From: Penicillus capitatus
Lineage: Eukaryota > Chlorophyta
Assembly: GCA_965649825.1 (NCBI GenBank)
Contig: OZ287699.1
Span: 62,001 to 126,000 of the forward strand
Reading direction: 5' to 3'
Length of the DNA stretch: 64,000 bases
Shown here: in pieces, positions 9,936 through 21,503 of the stretch
How the letters are laid out: each line of letters opens with the position of its first letter
Numbering within the stretch: the first letter of the stretch is position 1
Position numbers and translations under genes: made by a program
The notes under the pieces: model-generated
Seen by the model: the letters and a program-made list of their open reading frames with translations, nothing else
Told to the model about the DNA's origin: nothing
Databases searched by the model: none

Positions 9936-11529
9936 TCAGAGGCGGGAGAGTACATAGTCAAAAGCATCCACGATGAAATGACCATCAGCTTCGGTCAGAC
10001 ATAGAGGTGGCTTCACACGGAGCACATTACCAGTCATGCCTCCTTTCCCCACCAACAGATCGGCATGACGGAGTTGTTCCATCACTTCTGCCGTTTCGGC
10101 CGATGCCGGTTCTTTTGTCTTCCTGTCTTTTACCAGTTCGATGCCGATCATCAATCCTTCGCCTCTGACATCGCCAATGACATCATACTTCTCCTGCAAC
10201 TGGGTGATGCCATCCTTGATAATGGATCCCACTCTCTTCGCATTCTCCTGCAATCCTTCTTGCTCGATCACCCGAAGCACCGCTCGTGCACCCGCGACAA
10301 TCGGAGGCGTCGATCCAAACGTGTTGAAATACATTTTGCCTGCAGACAGCGCGCTGGTTGATGTGACAGCGACAGGATATGCGAGGCACCAAGCATGCTG
10401 TTGGCGATATCTTTGCGCGTGACAACGGCGGCGAGGGGCACACCGTTGCCAATGGCTTTGGCCATAGTGACGATGTCTGGAACAACATCATGGTTCTGAA
10501 ATCCCCAAAGATTCTTTCCCGTTCTCCCAAATCCCGTCTGCACTTCGTCCGAAATGCAAACGCCTCCCGCCTGACGAACGACATCGTAAGCCTGCTTCAC
10601 ATAGCCATCCAACAACGTATAGGACCCTGCCGACGTTGCCACTCTTCAGCAAGGCCTCCATTCAATGTACATGCATCACTATACCTCCGGCTCCTTGAAT
10701 TGGCTCACAGAAAAAACCAGCGATCTTTCCGGCGGTACTGGCAGCGATGACCTCTTTCAATTCTTGGATATACAGCTCCACGTTGTTTCCATGAATGCCA
10801 CGGTAGGAGTTGGGAATGGACACTCTGTGAATTCCAAATCCCTGCGGAAGTGGCTGTTTCCAATTGCCCATTCCCGTCAAGCCCATTGTGGCCTGACTCA
10901 TTCCATGATAACCATTGCGCAATGCAATGATGTCAAAACTCTCGGTATAGCAACGCGCCAACATCATCGCCAGATCATTCGCTTCCGATCCGGACTGGAC
11001 CAAAAAAATGTGATCCAACGGATCCGGAAATTTAGACGTCAGTTCTTTGGCATACAGAGCAAGTTCTGGATGCAAATACGCTGTCGTCGCATGCCCCAGT
11101 GTCTCATGCTGTTCACAGATGATCGAGTTATGGACACAGAGAGAGAGCATCATGTGTGTTGCTGACCTGTTTCTGAATGGCTGAGACGACGGTTGGGTGA
11201 CAATGTCCAACAGAGACTGTCGCAATACCCGCGATACCATCGAGGTACCGTCTGCCGCTTTCGTCATAGAGGTATTGCTGCTTTCCCTCGACGAGCATGA
11301 GCGGTTTCTTGTAAAAAGTGAAGATCGTCTTGGAGATGTGTGCCCTGCGCAACTGATGCACTTCCTCGTAAGAGGGCCCTGTATAGGGCTTCGGTGCATA
11401 ATCGAAGTCTGGCAGCTGAGGCTTGGTCGACGGCAACGGGTCCGCTTGAGAAGGAAGAGCGGCGAAGGATCTCGAAAGGACACGACCGAACGCTGAACAG
11501 GCGATACCGCCAAACCTCTGACGCAGCAT
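9936..11529 (-). CDS. AGXT2: alanine-glyoxylate aminotransferase 2-like, PLP-dependent class III, probably mitochondrial
   Basis: It transfers an amino group from alanine (or similar donors) to glyoxylate or other oxo-acids using PLP, in photorespiratory or glyoxylate detoxification. The class III hallmarks are [15 protein letters not shown], the PLP phosphate-binding [39 protein letters not shown], the Schiff-base lysine in MAKAIGNG, and FNTFGSTPP. The C-terminus ends [16 protein letters not shown] at 11527-11529 was chosen because [19 protein letters not shown] is basic and Ser/Ala-rich, as expected of a mitochondrial presequence. About four short introns are needed. One, at the LGA junction near 10,390-10,335, carries the TGATGTGAC word on the opposite strand. 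The length is typical of the family. The likely neighbour in pathway is the glycine cleavage H protein just upstream. Confidence 0.9.
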
Positions 11530-11683
11530 TGTGGGAGAAACGCAAATGGTCAGGCAGCCACAGGTAAGAATGTGCGACGATGATGGGACGTCGATCGGGG
11601 CGTAGCGCAAGAGATAGATGTTCAAAAAAGGCAAAATCGTCCAATGAAGTGCGGAATCAAGAGACGCGCAGGATTCGTCTGTG

Positions 11684-12558
11684 TCAATGACCCAGGCCAT
11701 CACAATAGGCATCGTAGGCACTCTTGTCGAGCAAGGAAGACACCTCGTCCTCCGATTGCAGCTTCACCTTCATCATCCAGCCATCCGAAAAGGGCGATTT
11801 GTTGATCTACATCATCCCACATGACGGTTAGGACGACGAAGAGTGAAGAGACATGGGTGCTTACCAGTTGTGGCTCTTCTTCTAGTTTGTTGTTGACCTC
11901 GAGGACGCTTCCGGACACCGGAGAGAAGATATCGCTCGCTGCCTGTACAGAACAATCGACAGTGAGTAGACAGCGCTTCTCAGATTCGACAGGGGCATTG
12001 TGCAATGTCCGATCTCGATCGACGCGAATTAACGGCGATCAAGTGGAGAGACATTGCTACTTTGATCTATGCCTCGCAGGATGTGCTCTTTTCCATGACA
12101 TCGGAAAAAAGCGCACGATGTTCAGGCACCCACGCGCAGGGCATCACTGAGGAGAGCGTGCGTTACCTTGACGGATTCCACGACGCCAAAGATCTGCCCT
12201 TTCTTGACTTCCTCGCCGACCTCCGGCAATTCAACAAAGACGACGTCTCCTAGTTCATTCTACACATCCAGCAGACGGTGGTGTTGTCTTCTATGGAGTG
12301 TAGGAACCTGAGCGTAGTCCGATATCCCCACAGTCGCTTCCTGTGCATTGGCGTTCGTCTTATTGAGCCACTCGTGTGACTTGGAAAAGCGATATCCGTC
12401 AGCTGTGACAACCCCCGCAGATCTGAGCGCGTCAGGGGAGAGGCTGGCTCACGTGTCGTGCTGAAGAACTTGAAGGCGGTGCGGCAAAATTCGGACTCGG
12501 CGACTGCCGTGCTGCCAAAACGATAAGGCAATTCGGCTAAGACGCGACGCAAGGCCAT
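11684..12558 (-). CDS. GCSH: glycine cleavage system H protein, mitochondrial
   Basis: This is the lipoyl carrier of the glycine decarboxylase complex. The start at 12556-12558 gives [16 protein letters not shown] followed by FKFFSTTRE, a mitochondrial presequence ending in an SFSTT-like site. Conserved pieces in separate exons: [63 protein letters not shown] with the lipoylated Lys in ESVKAAS, and [15 protein letters not shown]. The last exon ends [10 protein letters not shown] with TGA at 11684-11686. One intron is unusually long for this window (about 230 nt, between ESVK and AASD). It lies beside the AGXT2-like gene, so two glycine/glyoxylate enzymes are adjacent on the same strand; whether this is functional clustering is unknown. 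Confidence 0.88.
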
Positions 12559-12771
12559 GGCGTTCACGATCACTTCAGCACACGGCGTTTGGCGTTTGGC
12601 ACCAGTGTGATGGGATCACAGACGTTCGCTCACCGCTCTCTTTGCACGCTGTGACGCAGAGGATCGGCAACGCCAGCCACCTCGAAAATGTAGTGAACGA
12701 AGAGGGATCGCCTCGCACGCACGCACGCACACGCTTGGAGGAGGCAGTGATGGGACGTCTTTTCAGCACTG

Positions 12772-13396
12772 TCATTTCGATATTGGTTGAATACGAAAAT
12801 GCGAATTCATCAACGTAAACACCAAGCATTTCAGATCTTGGACAAGGTAATAGAACACACGCAGTCCTTCGGGATCGTTGCTCTCCAGAATCTGATTGAC
12901 AGTGCCGATCTTGGTCGTGCGAAATGAGACGTGCTGATTGCCTGTCGCATGTACAGAATGCCTTCCATACGAGACAACCGTTGGGAATGGCGCGTGACAT
13001 ACCGAGCACGATTTCGAGTTCCTGTCTTCCCACTCTGTCCTCCTTGGGCCACATGGTGTCCACTTCCTTGATAATCTATGCACACACGCAGACATGGAGA
13101 GTGGGGTACCCCATTCCCATACCATGTCTTCTGCCAAACCTGCGATTCTTCGACAATATCGCGCAGTTGTTCGAGAACGGTCGGCGAGACGAAGACCTCC
13201 TTGCGAATCATCTTGTCCTTTTTGTACTCGGAGTTGTTGGCATAGCGCAGCTAGACATCGGACATCGTTCGATGCTGTCGGACGACGCCTCTCGACGCAC
13301 CTTTCCATCGGGGCGAAACTCGAATTCGAGAAACTCGTGTCCGAATTTGCCTTCGTGGCCAACGTAGTAACGAACGTAGAAGTCTTCGTGCGCCAT
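12772..13396 (-). CDS. MAGOH: Mago nashi homologue, exon junction complex core subunit
   Basis: With Y14 it forms the heterodimer that locks eIF4A3 onto spliced mRNA. The sequence follows the family almost residue by residue: [118 protein letters not shown] and HFRIQPISK. Four exons are separated by three introns (about 55-75 nt), all joining in frame. The start at 13394-13396 (MAHEDFYV) matches the usual N-terminus, and the length of about 145 residues is normal. It is divergent with a complex I subunit gene only 66 bp away. Its presence fits an intron-rich genome. Confidence 0.95.
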
Positions 13397-13462
13397 CGTC
13401 TTCGGCAAATCGATTCCATTTCGCTCATCTCTTGTCGTCTGTCTCTGCGCCTGTATTGAACC
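13397..13462. promoter_or_regulatory. 66-bp bidirectional promoter interval
   Basis: Only 66 bp separate the divergent start codons of the Mago nashi gene (minus) and the complex I subunit gene (plus). Both promoters and both 5' leaders must share this stretch or overlap the genes. No TATA box was seen. The inference rests on the two start codons being right. Confidence 0.5.
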
Positions 13463-13959
13463 ATGCCGGTGTTGGACGTGCCCAAGTACCCCGTTATCGA
13501 CCGAGCCCCAGGGATCGTTAAGACCGGTGCGGTCCAATCGCTACAAACGCCGCCGCCGCCGTAGTGGCGGTGTTTTCGCAGTGCGTCACTTTCGTCCATC
13601 GGACTACGTCAGCTGGGCGGCTCTGGCCCTTCCCGCTTTCCCCGCTGGATATTACTTCGGTACCGGCCACTTCCTTCTCTGCCACCCATCCACCCACGTT
13701 GCGATACGCGTGTCTGTGGCGATACAGGATTCAACACGCCTCTGCCCAAGCAGCACATGTATTTCTTCGGATCCATAGGTGTTGTGGCTGGTTTCATGTA
13801 CGCCTGTCAGAACTCCTTCGGTCTGTTCCTTGTCTCCAGCCATTGATGTGACAGTCCGACACATCTGCAAGTGTAGGTCGATTGATGGGCCTCTTGCCGA
13901 ACGATGTCGAATTGGAAGCGGCGGGAATGAAGAAACGTGAACCTTGCCTCGACAGCTAA
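13463..13959 (+). CDS. mitochondrial complex I 21 kDa (20.9 kDa / NUXM-type) accessory subunit
   Basis: The protein of about 100 residues matches the plant and fungal 20.9/21 kDa NADH:ubiquinone oxidoreductase subunit: [65 protein letters not shown] and [12 protein letters not shown]. Plant homologues have the same order (EYPVVDRNPPF ... GGFMYAYQNSAGRLMGF). Four exons: the introns at 13527-13581, 13660-13727 and 13821-13876 were placed by frame and family fit. The third intron contains TGATGTGAC at 13844, about 24 nt before its AG, where a branch point is expected. A hydrophobic segment spans the alanine-rich and GVVAGFMYA regions. The stop is TAA at 13957-13959. Confidence 0.85.
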
Positions 13960-14253
13960 ATCATTCAGTGTCAATGTACATTGAATATTTAATCAAGGGT
14001 AGGAACGTTTCATCTAATGAAGCGATGGCGGTGGTAAACCCTTATGGCATATCTCTTTCTTAAAACGGTCGCTGCCAATCCGTGTGCAAACTTAAGGCAG
14101 TACTTGTGTACGCAGCAGCAGGTCCTTCCTATTCTATCACAACCGAAGCAGTATGACTGACTACCACACTGAACTACAACACGATGCTTCTTAAGAACCA
14201 ATAATCTTGGTCTGCTGGGAATCTTGATCAATGTATACGAAATAAAGCAAATT

Positions 14254-15742
14254 CTACAGGAAGAGGCGAAGGATGTCTGTGATGGTGATGATCCCTTTCG
14301 GACGGCCATCGTGATCCTTGACATAGACACGGTGGTGAGCATTCTGGACGATGTGTTCAATGGCTTCCCGCAATGTCGATTCGGGATAGATGGCATCTGC
14401 AGGTGGATAGTTCACATTGTCCTCTGCAGAACACACATGTGTCTTCATGGAGCGTATGGAGTGAAGCGAGGGTGCCCACCTCCTGAGAGACCCCAATCTT
14501 CTAGGAATGCTTCCCCTTCGACCGATGTCTGATTGCTGAGAGCCTGTTTCTTGCGTAAGTATGTGAGGACAGGGAGAGAGAGCAGTGGGAAGTGTTTGGT
14601 GTGGATGCCGCGGAGATCGGATGCCGAAAAATTAGCGACAAGGATACCTCCGTTACGGTTATCCACGACGCCCACACTCGTCACATGGAAAGCAAACATC
14701 GATGCAAAGGCATGAACAGCCGTCATATCGACAGGCACACAAACGACGGGCTTCTCAGCCAAATGCAGTTCGGCGACGGACAGAGAGAGAATGTCTTCAA
14801 AGAGATGCTTATGTCTCTCCAGCAGCTTCAGAACGTCGCTCTGACTGACGATGTTCTGCACATGAAGCGGCCTAGTCACCTCGACGTTGAGCTCGGAGCA
14901 GCTCTCGCTCGCCTCGGTCCACTGCAATCGTTCAGCTTCGTTCAGTGTCTCCGATGAGCTGCTTCGATGACAATCGCCAAAATCAAACACGGCAATGCGA
15001 TGGCAAACATCCTTAAGACCTTTACCATGCGTACGAGAGAATCCATATCGCACCAAATCGTACAGAGAATGCGATTCGTTTGCCTAGAGGCATCGCGCAT
15101 CTACACGATCTGAATCCATACCATCCATCTCTCTCACCTTGTAGATCAGTTCTCCGTCCTCGAGGGACGATAGAACAGAGAGCGTCTCTGTCTGGATGCT
15201 GTCTCCCAGCTTCTTTAAGCGATAGGAAAGTTCTTCGTGCTGCATGTTCTTCAGATCTATGGCTTGCATGACCTGATGCACAGACAGACCCACACGTATA
15301 CAGCTGTCCACAACTGACCCTTCAATCTACTTGGCGAAGGATGTCCCAACGATCGACGAATCCATAATACTCCCCTTTCTTACTGTCAAAGAGCGGCGCC
15401 GAAAGAATCCTGCACTGGTCTAACCTGCGACACATGCATCCACAGGGATGCGTTTGAACGGAGAGGAAGCATGAGTGGTGGAGGAACCGTAGCAATGCTT
15501 CCCCTATCGTAGTATCGACGTCAAAGGTCACGACTTGTCTCGGTGGGCGCAGTTGAAGAAAGGCACCCAGAGATAGCTCTGTGGCAGGAACAGGCGTGTT
15601 CATGATGGAAGTAGAGTGCGATGGTCATCTTGTTTTTACCGTTGAGAAAATCTTTGACTCTGTCTGTTCCTCGCTTGATGGCGCTCATGCTGCGTTTCCC
15701 TGGTGAGAGGATGTCTTTTCCAGATTTACGCTTTGTTGACAT
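14254..15742 (-). CDS. CBS-domain protein (paired Bateman modules), energy-sensor-like
   Basis: The start at 15740-15742 gives a basic leader (MSTKRKSGKDILSPGKRS; SAIKRGTDRVKDFLNG). CBS-like elements follow: VVTFDVDTTIGEALLRFLHH then ILSAPLFDSKKGEYYGFVD (first CBS), a helical region (MQAIDLKNMQHEELSYRLKK), then NIVSQSDVLKLLERHKHLF, ALHAFASMFAFHVTSVGVVD-like sequence, SDLRGIHTKHFPLL, and a clear final CBS repeat (TLREAIEHIVQNAHHRVYV; RPKGIITITDILRLFL). CBS pairs bind adenine nucleotides; the layout recalls AMPK-gamma/SNF4-like and plant CBSX proteins. Several short introns are needed and some junctions in the middle are uncertain. The gene starts 119 bp downstream of the HtrA stop on the same strand. 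Confidence 0.75.
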
Positions 15743-15860
15743 GGCGCCGGTCTGTTATTTGAAACGACTGCGATGACTAGGGATCCAATGGAACAATTAA
15801 TAACCGACGGTATCGCGAAGAGACGGTCGCGTCGTGTGAAGAGGCAATGAGCTTTGATGA

Positions 15861-17532
15861 CTAATCCGCGCGCGTGGCGATGACATGCAGGCGAATCAGA
15901 TGCTGTTTTCCATGGAGACTCCTTCGGGCGACCTGCAGCTCGAGGCTTGTACCAATATGCCTTCCCAACTCCTCGATCAGAGCACCCGTTGTCACATCCT
16001 TGCCACTCCCTAAGCAGGCCATCCTCACAGAGAGGATCGCAGTGGACGTATGAATGACCTTGGAATCCAACGATCACATCACCCGGTTGAAATCCTGCCC
16101 GTTCAGCTGGTGACCCCTTCGCCACTTCTGGGACCAGGATACCGCTGTCGACATCGGGAAACTGCGATGACGTTTTCTTCAGCTGCGCTAAGCACATCCA
16201 GAGAGCTCCTTAGTGTCCGCCACGATTCTTTCGCTGTCCCATCACCTGCGATCGACGGATTGAGTTGAAGCATCTTGATCCCTAGGTATGGACGATTGAC
16301 TCTTCCCTGCAGCGTCAACTGCGTGATCACCTGCCACCAGAGAAACGACACGTGGGATAGGAGAAGGCACAGGGCAATAGTGTCCACCTGTTTCGCAGTG
16401 TCGACAGGAATGGCAAACGATACACCGTCTGCTGCCAAGACGCTCATGTTGTTGATGCCGATCACCTCTCCTTTGATATTGATCAGGGGTCCGCCAGAAT
16501 TGCCCTGTCATCATCATTCTCCCATTAATGGCTGCAGGAGGATGCGGTATGAGAGTGTATGACGTGGTTGATGGCGGCATCCGTTTGGATGTAGTCCACT
16601 CCATTGCTCCCTGCCAGTCCCAGTTCCTTCGATTTTCGATCCGTGCAGCTGATGATCCCAGCAGTGACGGAATTGCGCAGATGCAGTGGACTGCCTAGCG
16701 CGATGACAAATTCGCCCACCCTCAACGATTTTGACGTTCCCAGTTTTGCAGCAGGCAGTCTTTCGTCCGAATCGACACGGAGCAGTGCCAAATCCGATGT
16801 CCTGAACACAGACACCGTCTATCTCTCCATTCCCCTTCGTGCACCTACTTATCAAAATTGACGACTTTCCCGTCGAACACCCGTCCATCTTGAAGCGACA
16901 CGACTAATGTACAACGCCGAACTGTGCGTTCCGTCGAGATCGCCTCGGAAACGACATGATAGTTCGTCAAAATCAATCCGTCTTCATCAAACACGACGCC
17001 CGATCCGCTCGATCTGTATGAAAGAAGAGCGATGCGATCGACAACACGATGCATCGACGTCGTGGATCGAACACCTGTCTTGGAATCGACCGAACCAGTC
17101 TGGATACGGTTCGTTCTCTCGTTCATGATGCAGCGTGATGTTGACAACGGCGGGAGCCACTCTGTCAGCGGCGTCCGCTATAAAGTAAGGAGAGAGAAAC
17201 CCGCTGCCCATATCCGCACTTGTGAGATCAAAACTGGGCGCATCTGAAATGCAGATTCGGAAACTGTTGTTGATCTCGGAAGCAACCACAAACTTCGGAC
17301 AGATGGCGCTGCGGTGACCAAAGGCTCTGATTTTGTCTCGCGATTCGCCCAGGGCATTGCCCTTTCTCGACCCATCTGCCATGTCTCGGCCTGTCTCCTG
17401 TCATTGACAACTGCTCTGCTGGGATCGTGGCGATGAAATGCGCACGGACCAGTAGTGCCGTGTAGCAACCGTCGCCAAAACGCCTCCAGCTGCACCTCCG
17501 AGGACAAACGTCAAGACACGACCCCATGACAT
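15861..17532 (-). CDS. HtrA/Deg-family serine protease with PDZ domain
   Basis: It is a trypsin-fold protease of organellar protein quality control. The N-terminus ([18 protein letters not shown] ... VATRHYW) looks like a targeting or membrane-anchor segment, as in mitochondrial HTRA2. The catalytic triad is visible: His in LTNYHVV, Asp in [10 protein letters not shown], Ser in GNSGGPL, the last preceded by QTDAAIN across an intron. Other family blocks are [44 protein letters not shown] and VSFAIPVD. The PDZ domain reads [45 protein letters not shown] and ends [12 protein letters not shown]. About seven introns are placed by frame; some are as short as 37 nt. The stop is TAG at 15861-15863. 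The alternative is a plastid Deg protease, which the targeting segment alone cannot exclude. Confidence 0.9.
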
Positions 17533-17674
17533 CTTTGCGGTTAATGCTCAATGCCGTGTTTAATGGAACAGAGATAACGCCGTTTTGCCGATCTGAAACG
17601 TGCGAAGCCAGCTGCCTACCGTCTCGCCGAAGCGTCTCCATCGAGCGCGATGTGTCGAATCAGCTAATACTGTT

Positions 17675-18156
17675 ATGCTTACATTCCTCCATCGGTTACA
17701 ATGTGTATCTTTATCAGCAAGTGGATGATAACGATGCGTGTGGTGATCTGACGGAAAATCCCTGTTGCGGTGATCAGGCACAAGCAGTTTGTCGACTATA
17801 GACGCGCTGAATTTGCGGTTTCTCAGGCGTCGTCCTTCTTTCGACGTCCTTACATCGTGGTATTGGACAAGGGCGCTAAAGGTGATCGACGGATTCATCA
17901 GATGTGTAATCTGTTCAGAGATAAAGATAAAACCTTTGAGTTTCCATTAAAATTGTGTCCAGAATGGTTAAGGCGATATCCATTTTTTGTACAAGCTTCA
18001 TTAGTTCTCCATTCTGAACAATTTTGTACGGTACATCGTCGCTTCCTCCCTTTTAAGTATCTCCTTTTCAGTGCACCAAGAATTCAAGGAAATCGTCGGC
18101 AATTTGGTAGGTTTGATACTTCACCGTCCGCATACACCGTTCAAAGATGGACATGA
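17675..18156 (+). CDS. hypothetical small basic protein
   Basis: ATG at 17675 opens MLTFLHRLQCVSLSA. A 58-nt intron (GTGGATG ... GATCAG) restores the frame into RHKQFVDYRRAEFAVSQ, then SSFFRRPYIVVLDKGAKGD and RRIHQMCNLFRDKDK. The piece is basic and starts like an organellar presequence; a small mitochondrial protein is a guess. The 3' end is uncertain: the open frame runs to 18156 and overlaps the 3' end of the opposite-strand membrane-protein gene, so a stop or intron earlier is possible. It is divergent from HtrA with 142 bp between starts. Confidence 0.35.
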
Positions 18157-19824
18157 ATGATAGATATAAGCCAACACTCCAGAATGGTGCAGATCCTGCC
18201 AAGACTGGGAAGACGACGATAGCCATAAAGGCATTCAATGACGCATTGTAGAAGAAAGGCTTAAAGGCAGGGTGCAATGACGGCTGGACACCACCCCCAG
18301 GGATAGACTCCTTTGCCGATTCAAGCGCTTGTACAAGGAACACTGGAAAAAGCGATAAGCCATCGTGCCGTACGAAAGAAGGCATACTTGAATAGAGAAG
18401 CCATACGGAGAAGGAGATCGTCGATGATCCTCCTAGCAGAGCCACTGTGAATGAGTGCAGGATTCCAGTACAGATCAGTGTCAAAGAGAGGACAATGGTC
18501 GAAGACGGTTGCTTTCTCTTCAAGAAAGTGGACGAAAACGCATAACGCATAGTCAGCCACCACACACTGCATCCCAGCAGGAAGATAACTACACGGCCAC
18601 AACGACACGGTGAGCAGAAGAGAGATGCATCGGCGGCATACATTGCTCCTCCACCCAACACCACAGCATGCCAAGAAACGAGTGGATGCTCCATGAGAAG
18701 AATCTGGTATCACACTGGAGTCCCCAGTCCTGCCATCTGCCAAAGCGAGCTGCACAGACAGCCAGTGTCACGTTCATGACGAGCATGCCGTAGGACATGT
18801 TGTCGGTCGCCTGCAGCCACATGTCCTTCTTCGCCTTGCGCCACGCCATCCAATGCGTCACGTTCTTCAGAGTGCCAACGTCAGCAGAGATCCCCTCAGT
18901 TGCAGCGATCACGGCAGACAACGGCTCGTGCGTCTTCCGTAGTGTCTCCGTGAGTTCCTGGAGCTGTCCACAGAGTCTGTCTGTGTCTGTTCTGTGCACA
19001 GCCTTCCGGTTCACAATTTTCGCGGAGCGATCTTGCTGTGAAGATGAGACGGTAATATCACTCTTTGCCTTACGCAGCTTCGAATGTGGCGTTTCACATT
19101 TTTCGTCAGATTGAGCAGATGATTGTCCATCGGCTTCTTCCATCGTCGACGTTTGCCAGAAAGTGCAATCGCTGTCTGCCTCCGTCCCATCTTCTTCGTC
19201 GTCTTTATCGTCTTCTGTCTCTTCGACATTTTGTTGGGTGTCATCCAGATGGAGGGCATCAATGCCGGCTCGCGTCGTTTCTTGGGTATCGGATGACCGA
19301 TCCTCTGTAGATGCGGTATTTTCTCCAGCGGTTGACAATAAATCCGAGGTCAAAGTCGAGCGATGGACAGTCGGCGCTCTGCATTTTCGAAAGGGCACTG
19401 TAAAGCTGAATCCCAGCAGCACACCAAAACAGAAGGCAGCGATCGTACAAACGAGAATCGTTCTGTTCTTCGTATACGCACCGAGCAGCGAGCGCTCTGA
19501 CGTTGCCGTCATTCTCGCCAAGAAGAAGTCTCCAAAAGAGAGCAGCGGTTCATAGTTTCGCTGTAAACATTGCGGTTTGTCGCCTTCGGTGAGCGTCGCG
19601 CGCGAATCCGCCTGCTCCTCTTGATGTGTCTCTTTCTCCTCTTCGTTGTAGTTACTGAACCGTCTTTTCTGGTCAGGCCTTTCTGCGCGGGCCGCTGTCT
19701 CTTCGTTGTAGTCACTGAACCGTCTTTGTTGGTAGCGCCTGTCTGTGCGGCCCGTTGTAAAAAACAGAACGATCAAGAAGAGCATCCACAGATGCAGTAA
19801 CGCCTTCATGATCTCGAAAAGCAA
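18068..19824 (-). CDS. multi-pass membrane protein of unknown function with acidic lumenal/cytosolic linker
   Basis: Two exons. Exon 1 (from 19824) has a hydrophobic start (MKALLHLWMLFLIVLFF), an imperfect repeat (RRFSDYNEETAARAERP / RRFSNYNEEEKETHQEE), a membrane helix (ILVCTIAAFCFGVLLGFSF), a long acidic Ser/Thr linker (QNVEETEDDKDDEEDGTE), a helical part (LCGQLQELTETLRKTHEPL) and further hydrophobic helices. A probable 53-nt intron (5' GTATGC within 18,6xx) leads into exon 2, which has at least four membrane spans (IFLLGCSVWWLTMRYAF; VLSLTLICTGILHSFTVALL; FSVWLLYSSMPSF; FMAIVVFPVLAG) and ends DDFLEFLVH. I do not recognise the family. A truncated, nearly identical copy of its central part lies at 30819-31324. 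It is divergent from dihydroorotase. Confidence 0.7.
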
Positions 19825-19977
19825 AGGCGCGAAGCTGTCACAACAAACAACAGAACGGAAACTCTGTCCCGTATGACGGAACGAACGTACATACCACTCA
19901 TGTCAGTCGGATGGCGTTTGACAAAACGCCCTCTTGCTTGTCGAGTCCACCGCCGTAACCGATTCCGCTCCGTGTCC
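19825..19977. promoter_or_regulatory. intergenic interval between divergent genes
   Basis: This 153-bp interval separates the starts of the membrane-protein gene (minus) and dihydroorotase (plus) and must hold both promoters. No TATA box or repeat was recognised. Confidence 0.4.
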
Positions 19978-21503
19978 ATGAGCTGCCGTTGAGTAGACGA
20001 TGCCAGACGACATCGCCTCACGCGTTGACGTGTGGTTGTTGCCGTCGCAGATCGACGAGAGCGACTTGTGTTGCGGAAGCCAGATGACTATCATCTGCAC
20101 GTGCGGGATGGAAAGATGATGGAACTGGTCGTGCCGATGTCGTCCAAGATCTTCCATCGCTGTATCATCATGCCGAATACACTCCCACCCATCACCACCA
20201 TTGAAATGGCATGTCCAGCCCCGTTGATCTTACGCTTAACCCTTGTGGACTGCATCTCGTCAGGCAGAAAGTTACAGAGAGAGAATCCAAAAAGCAGCGA
20301 GAGACCAGCTTTCGTTCAGCCCGCTTATGACACTGTACTTAACGGACAACACGACGGAGGAGATGGTTCAGCGTGTTCACGAATCTGAGCACGTTTTTGC
20401 TTTCAAGCTATACCCTGCTGGTATGCGTGAGTCTGGTGGAGCATTCCACGAAGACGTAAAGCTGACAGGGGCGACAACGAATTCGCAGAGTGGAGTGACG
20501 GATGTGTGGAAGATGCTGCCAGTTTTCAAGACCATGGCAGACCTAGGCGTGCCGTTGCTGGTCCACGGAGAAGTCACAGATGCCAGTATCGATGTCTTTG
20601 ACAGAGAGGCAGTCTTCATACAACGCATCATGGTCCGCTGCATACCACCCTGTTCTTCAAAACGGCATCCCTTGTTGTGTCAGGTGCCTCTCTTGGATCG
20701 AGTGCCAAAGTTGAAGGTGGTCATGGAACACATCACGACAAAAAATGCAGTACGCGTATGTGCTGCTGTCTAATGGAATCGCTGAGTTCATATTTTTGCA
20801 TGTGGATTTTGTGTTTTCCACGCCTTCGAATGTGGCAGCCACCATCACTCCACAGCACATGACGATGAACAGGAACGATCTCTTCAAGGTGTATTGCGCT
20901 CTCCGAGTCTGAAACAGGTGATGGAGTGCGTGTATTCTTTAGGGCGGTCTGCGGCCGCATCACTACTGCCTCCCTGTTCTGAAACGCGAAAAACATCGTC
21001 CGGTGATTTTTCAGCATCGCACGCGGAAAGACTATTCTTTGCAGGAGACGCGGTGAAGAAGGCTGCCGTGAGTGGCAATCCAAAGTTCTTCTTGGGGACA
21101 GACAGCGCACCGCATTCCATCGACATGAAGGTGAAAGATGCTCATGGTAAAGAGAACAGAAGACAGAGGGACGACACGGTTGTCGTAGGAATCGAGCTGT
21201 GGATGCGCGGGCATTTTCAGTGCCCCTGTCGCGTTGTCCGTCTATGCTGAGGCATTTGAAGAGGTTATGCCAGTATTGCTGACGATGTAGGAACCTGTTC
21301 ATCCGTAGGCGGATGCCCTTGACAAGCTGGAGGCATTCTGCAGTGTGCACGGCGCAAGGTTCTATGGACTGAACCCATCTGAGGATCGCGTCGAATTGAT
21401 CAAGGAGAAGTGGACAGTGCCAGATGCGTATTCTTGTCAAGACATTTCCATTGTCCCTCTGAGGGCTGGACAGACACTAGCCTGGAAGATTGACGACAAA
21501 TGA
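19978..21503 (+). CDS. pyrC: dihydroorotase, PyrC type
   Basis: It closes carbamoyl-aspartate to dihydroorotate in pyrimidine synthesis. The metal and substrate motifs are [16 protein letters not shown] (His-x-His), [31 protein letters not shown], the carbamylated Lys in [87 protein letters not shown] and ESSCGCAG. It follows E. coli PyrC closely, so this is the monofunctional type rather than the CAD domain. About nine introns are required. One, 20209-20263, fits only as GC-AG. The start ATG 19978-19980 is chosen because a GT after MSC restores the phase of exon 2. The stop is TGA at 21501-21503. Confidence 0.9.

Noticed and set aside
12772-13599. Long uninterrupted minus-strand frame across the Mago gene
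   Set aside because: It is an out-of-frame shadow; the true spliced frame gives the conserved Mago nashi sequence.
17560-17898. Minus-strand open frame upstream of HtrA
   Set aside because: The plus-strand reading in the same place joins across an intron into a more protein-like sequence with an ATG. The minus frame shows no motif.
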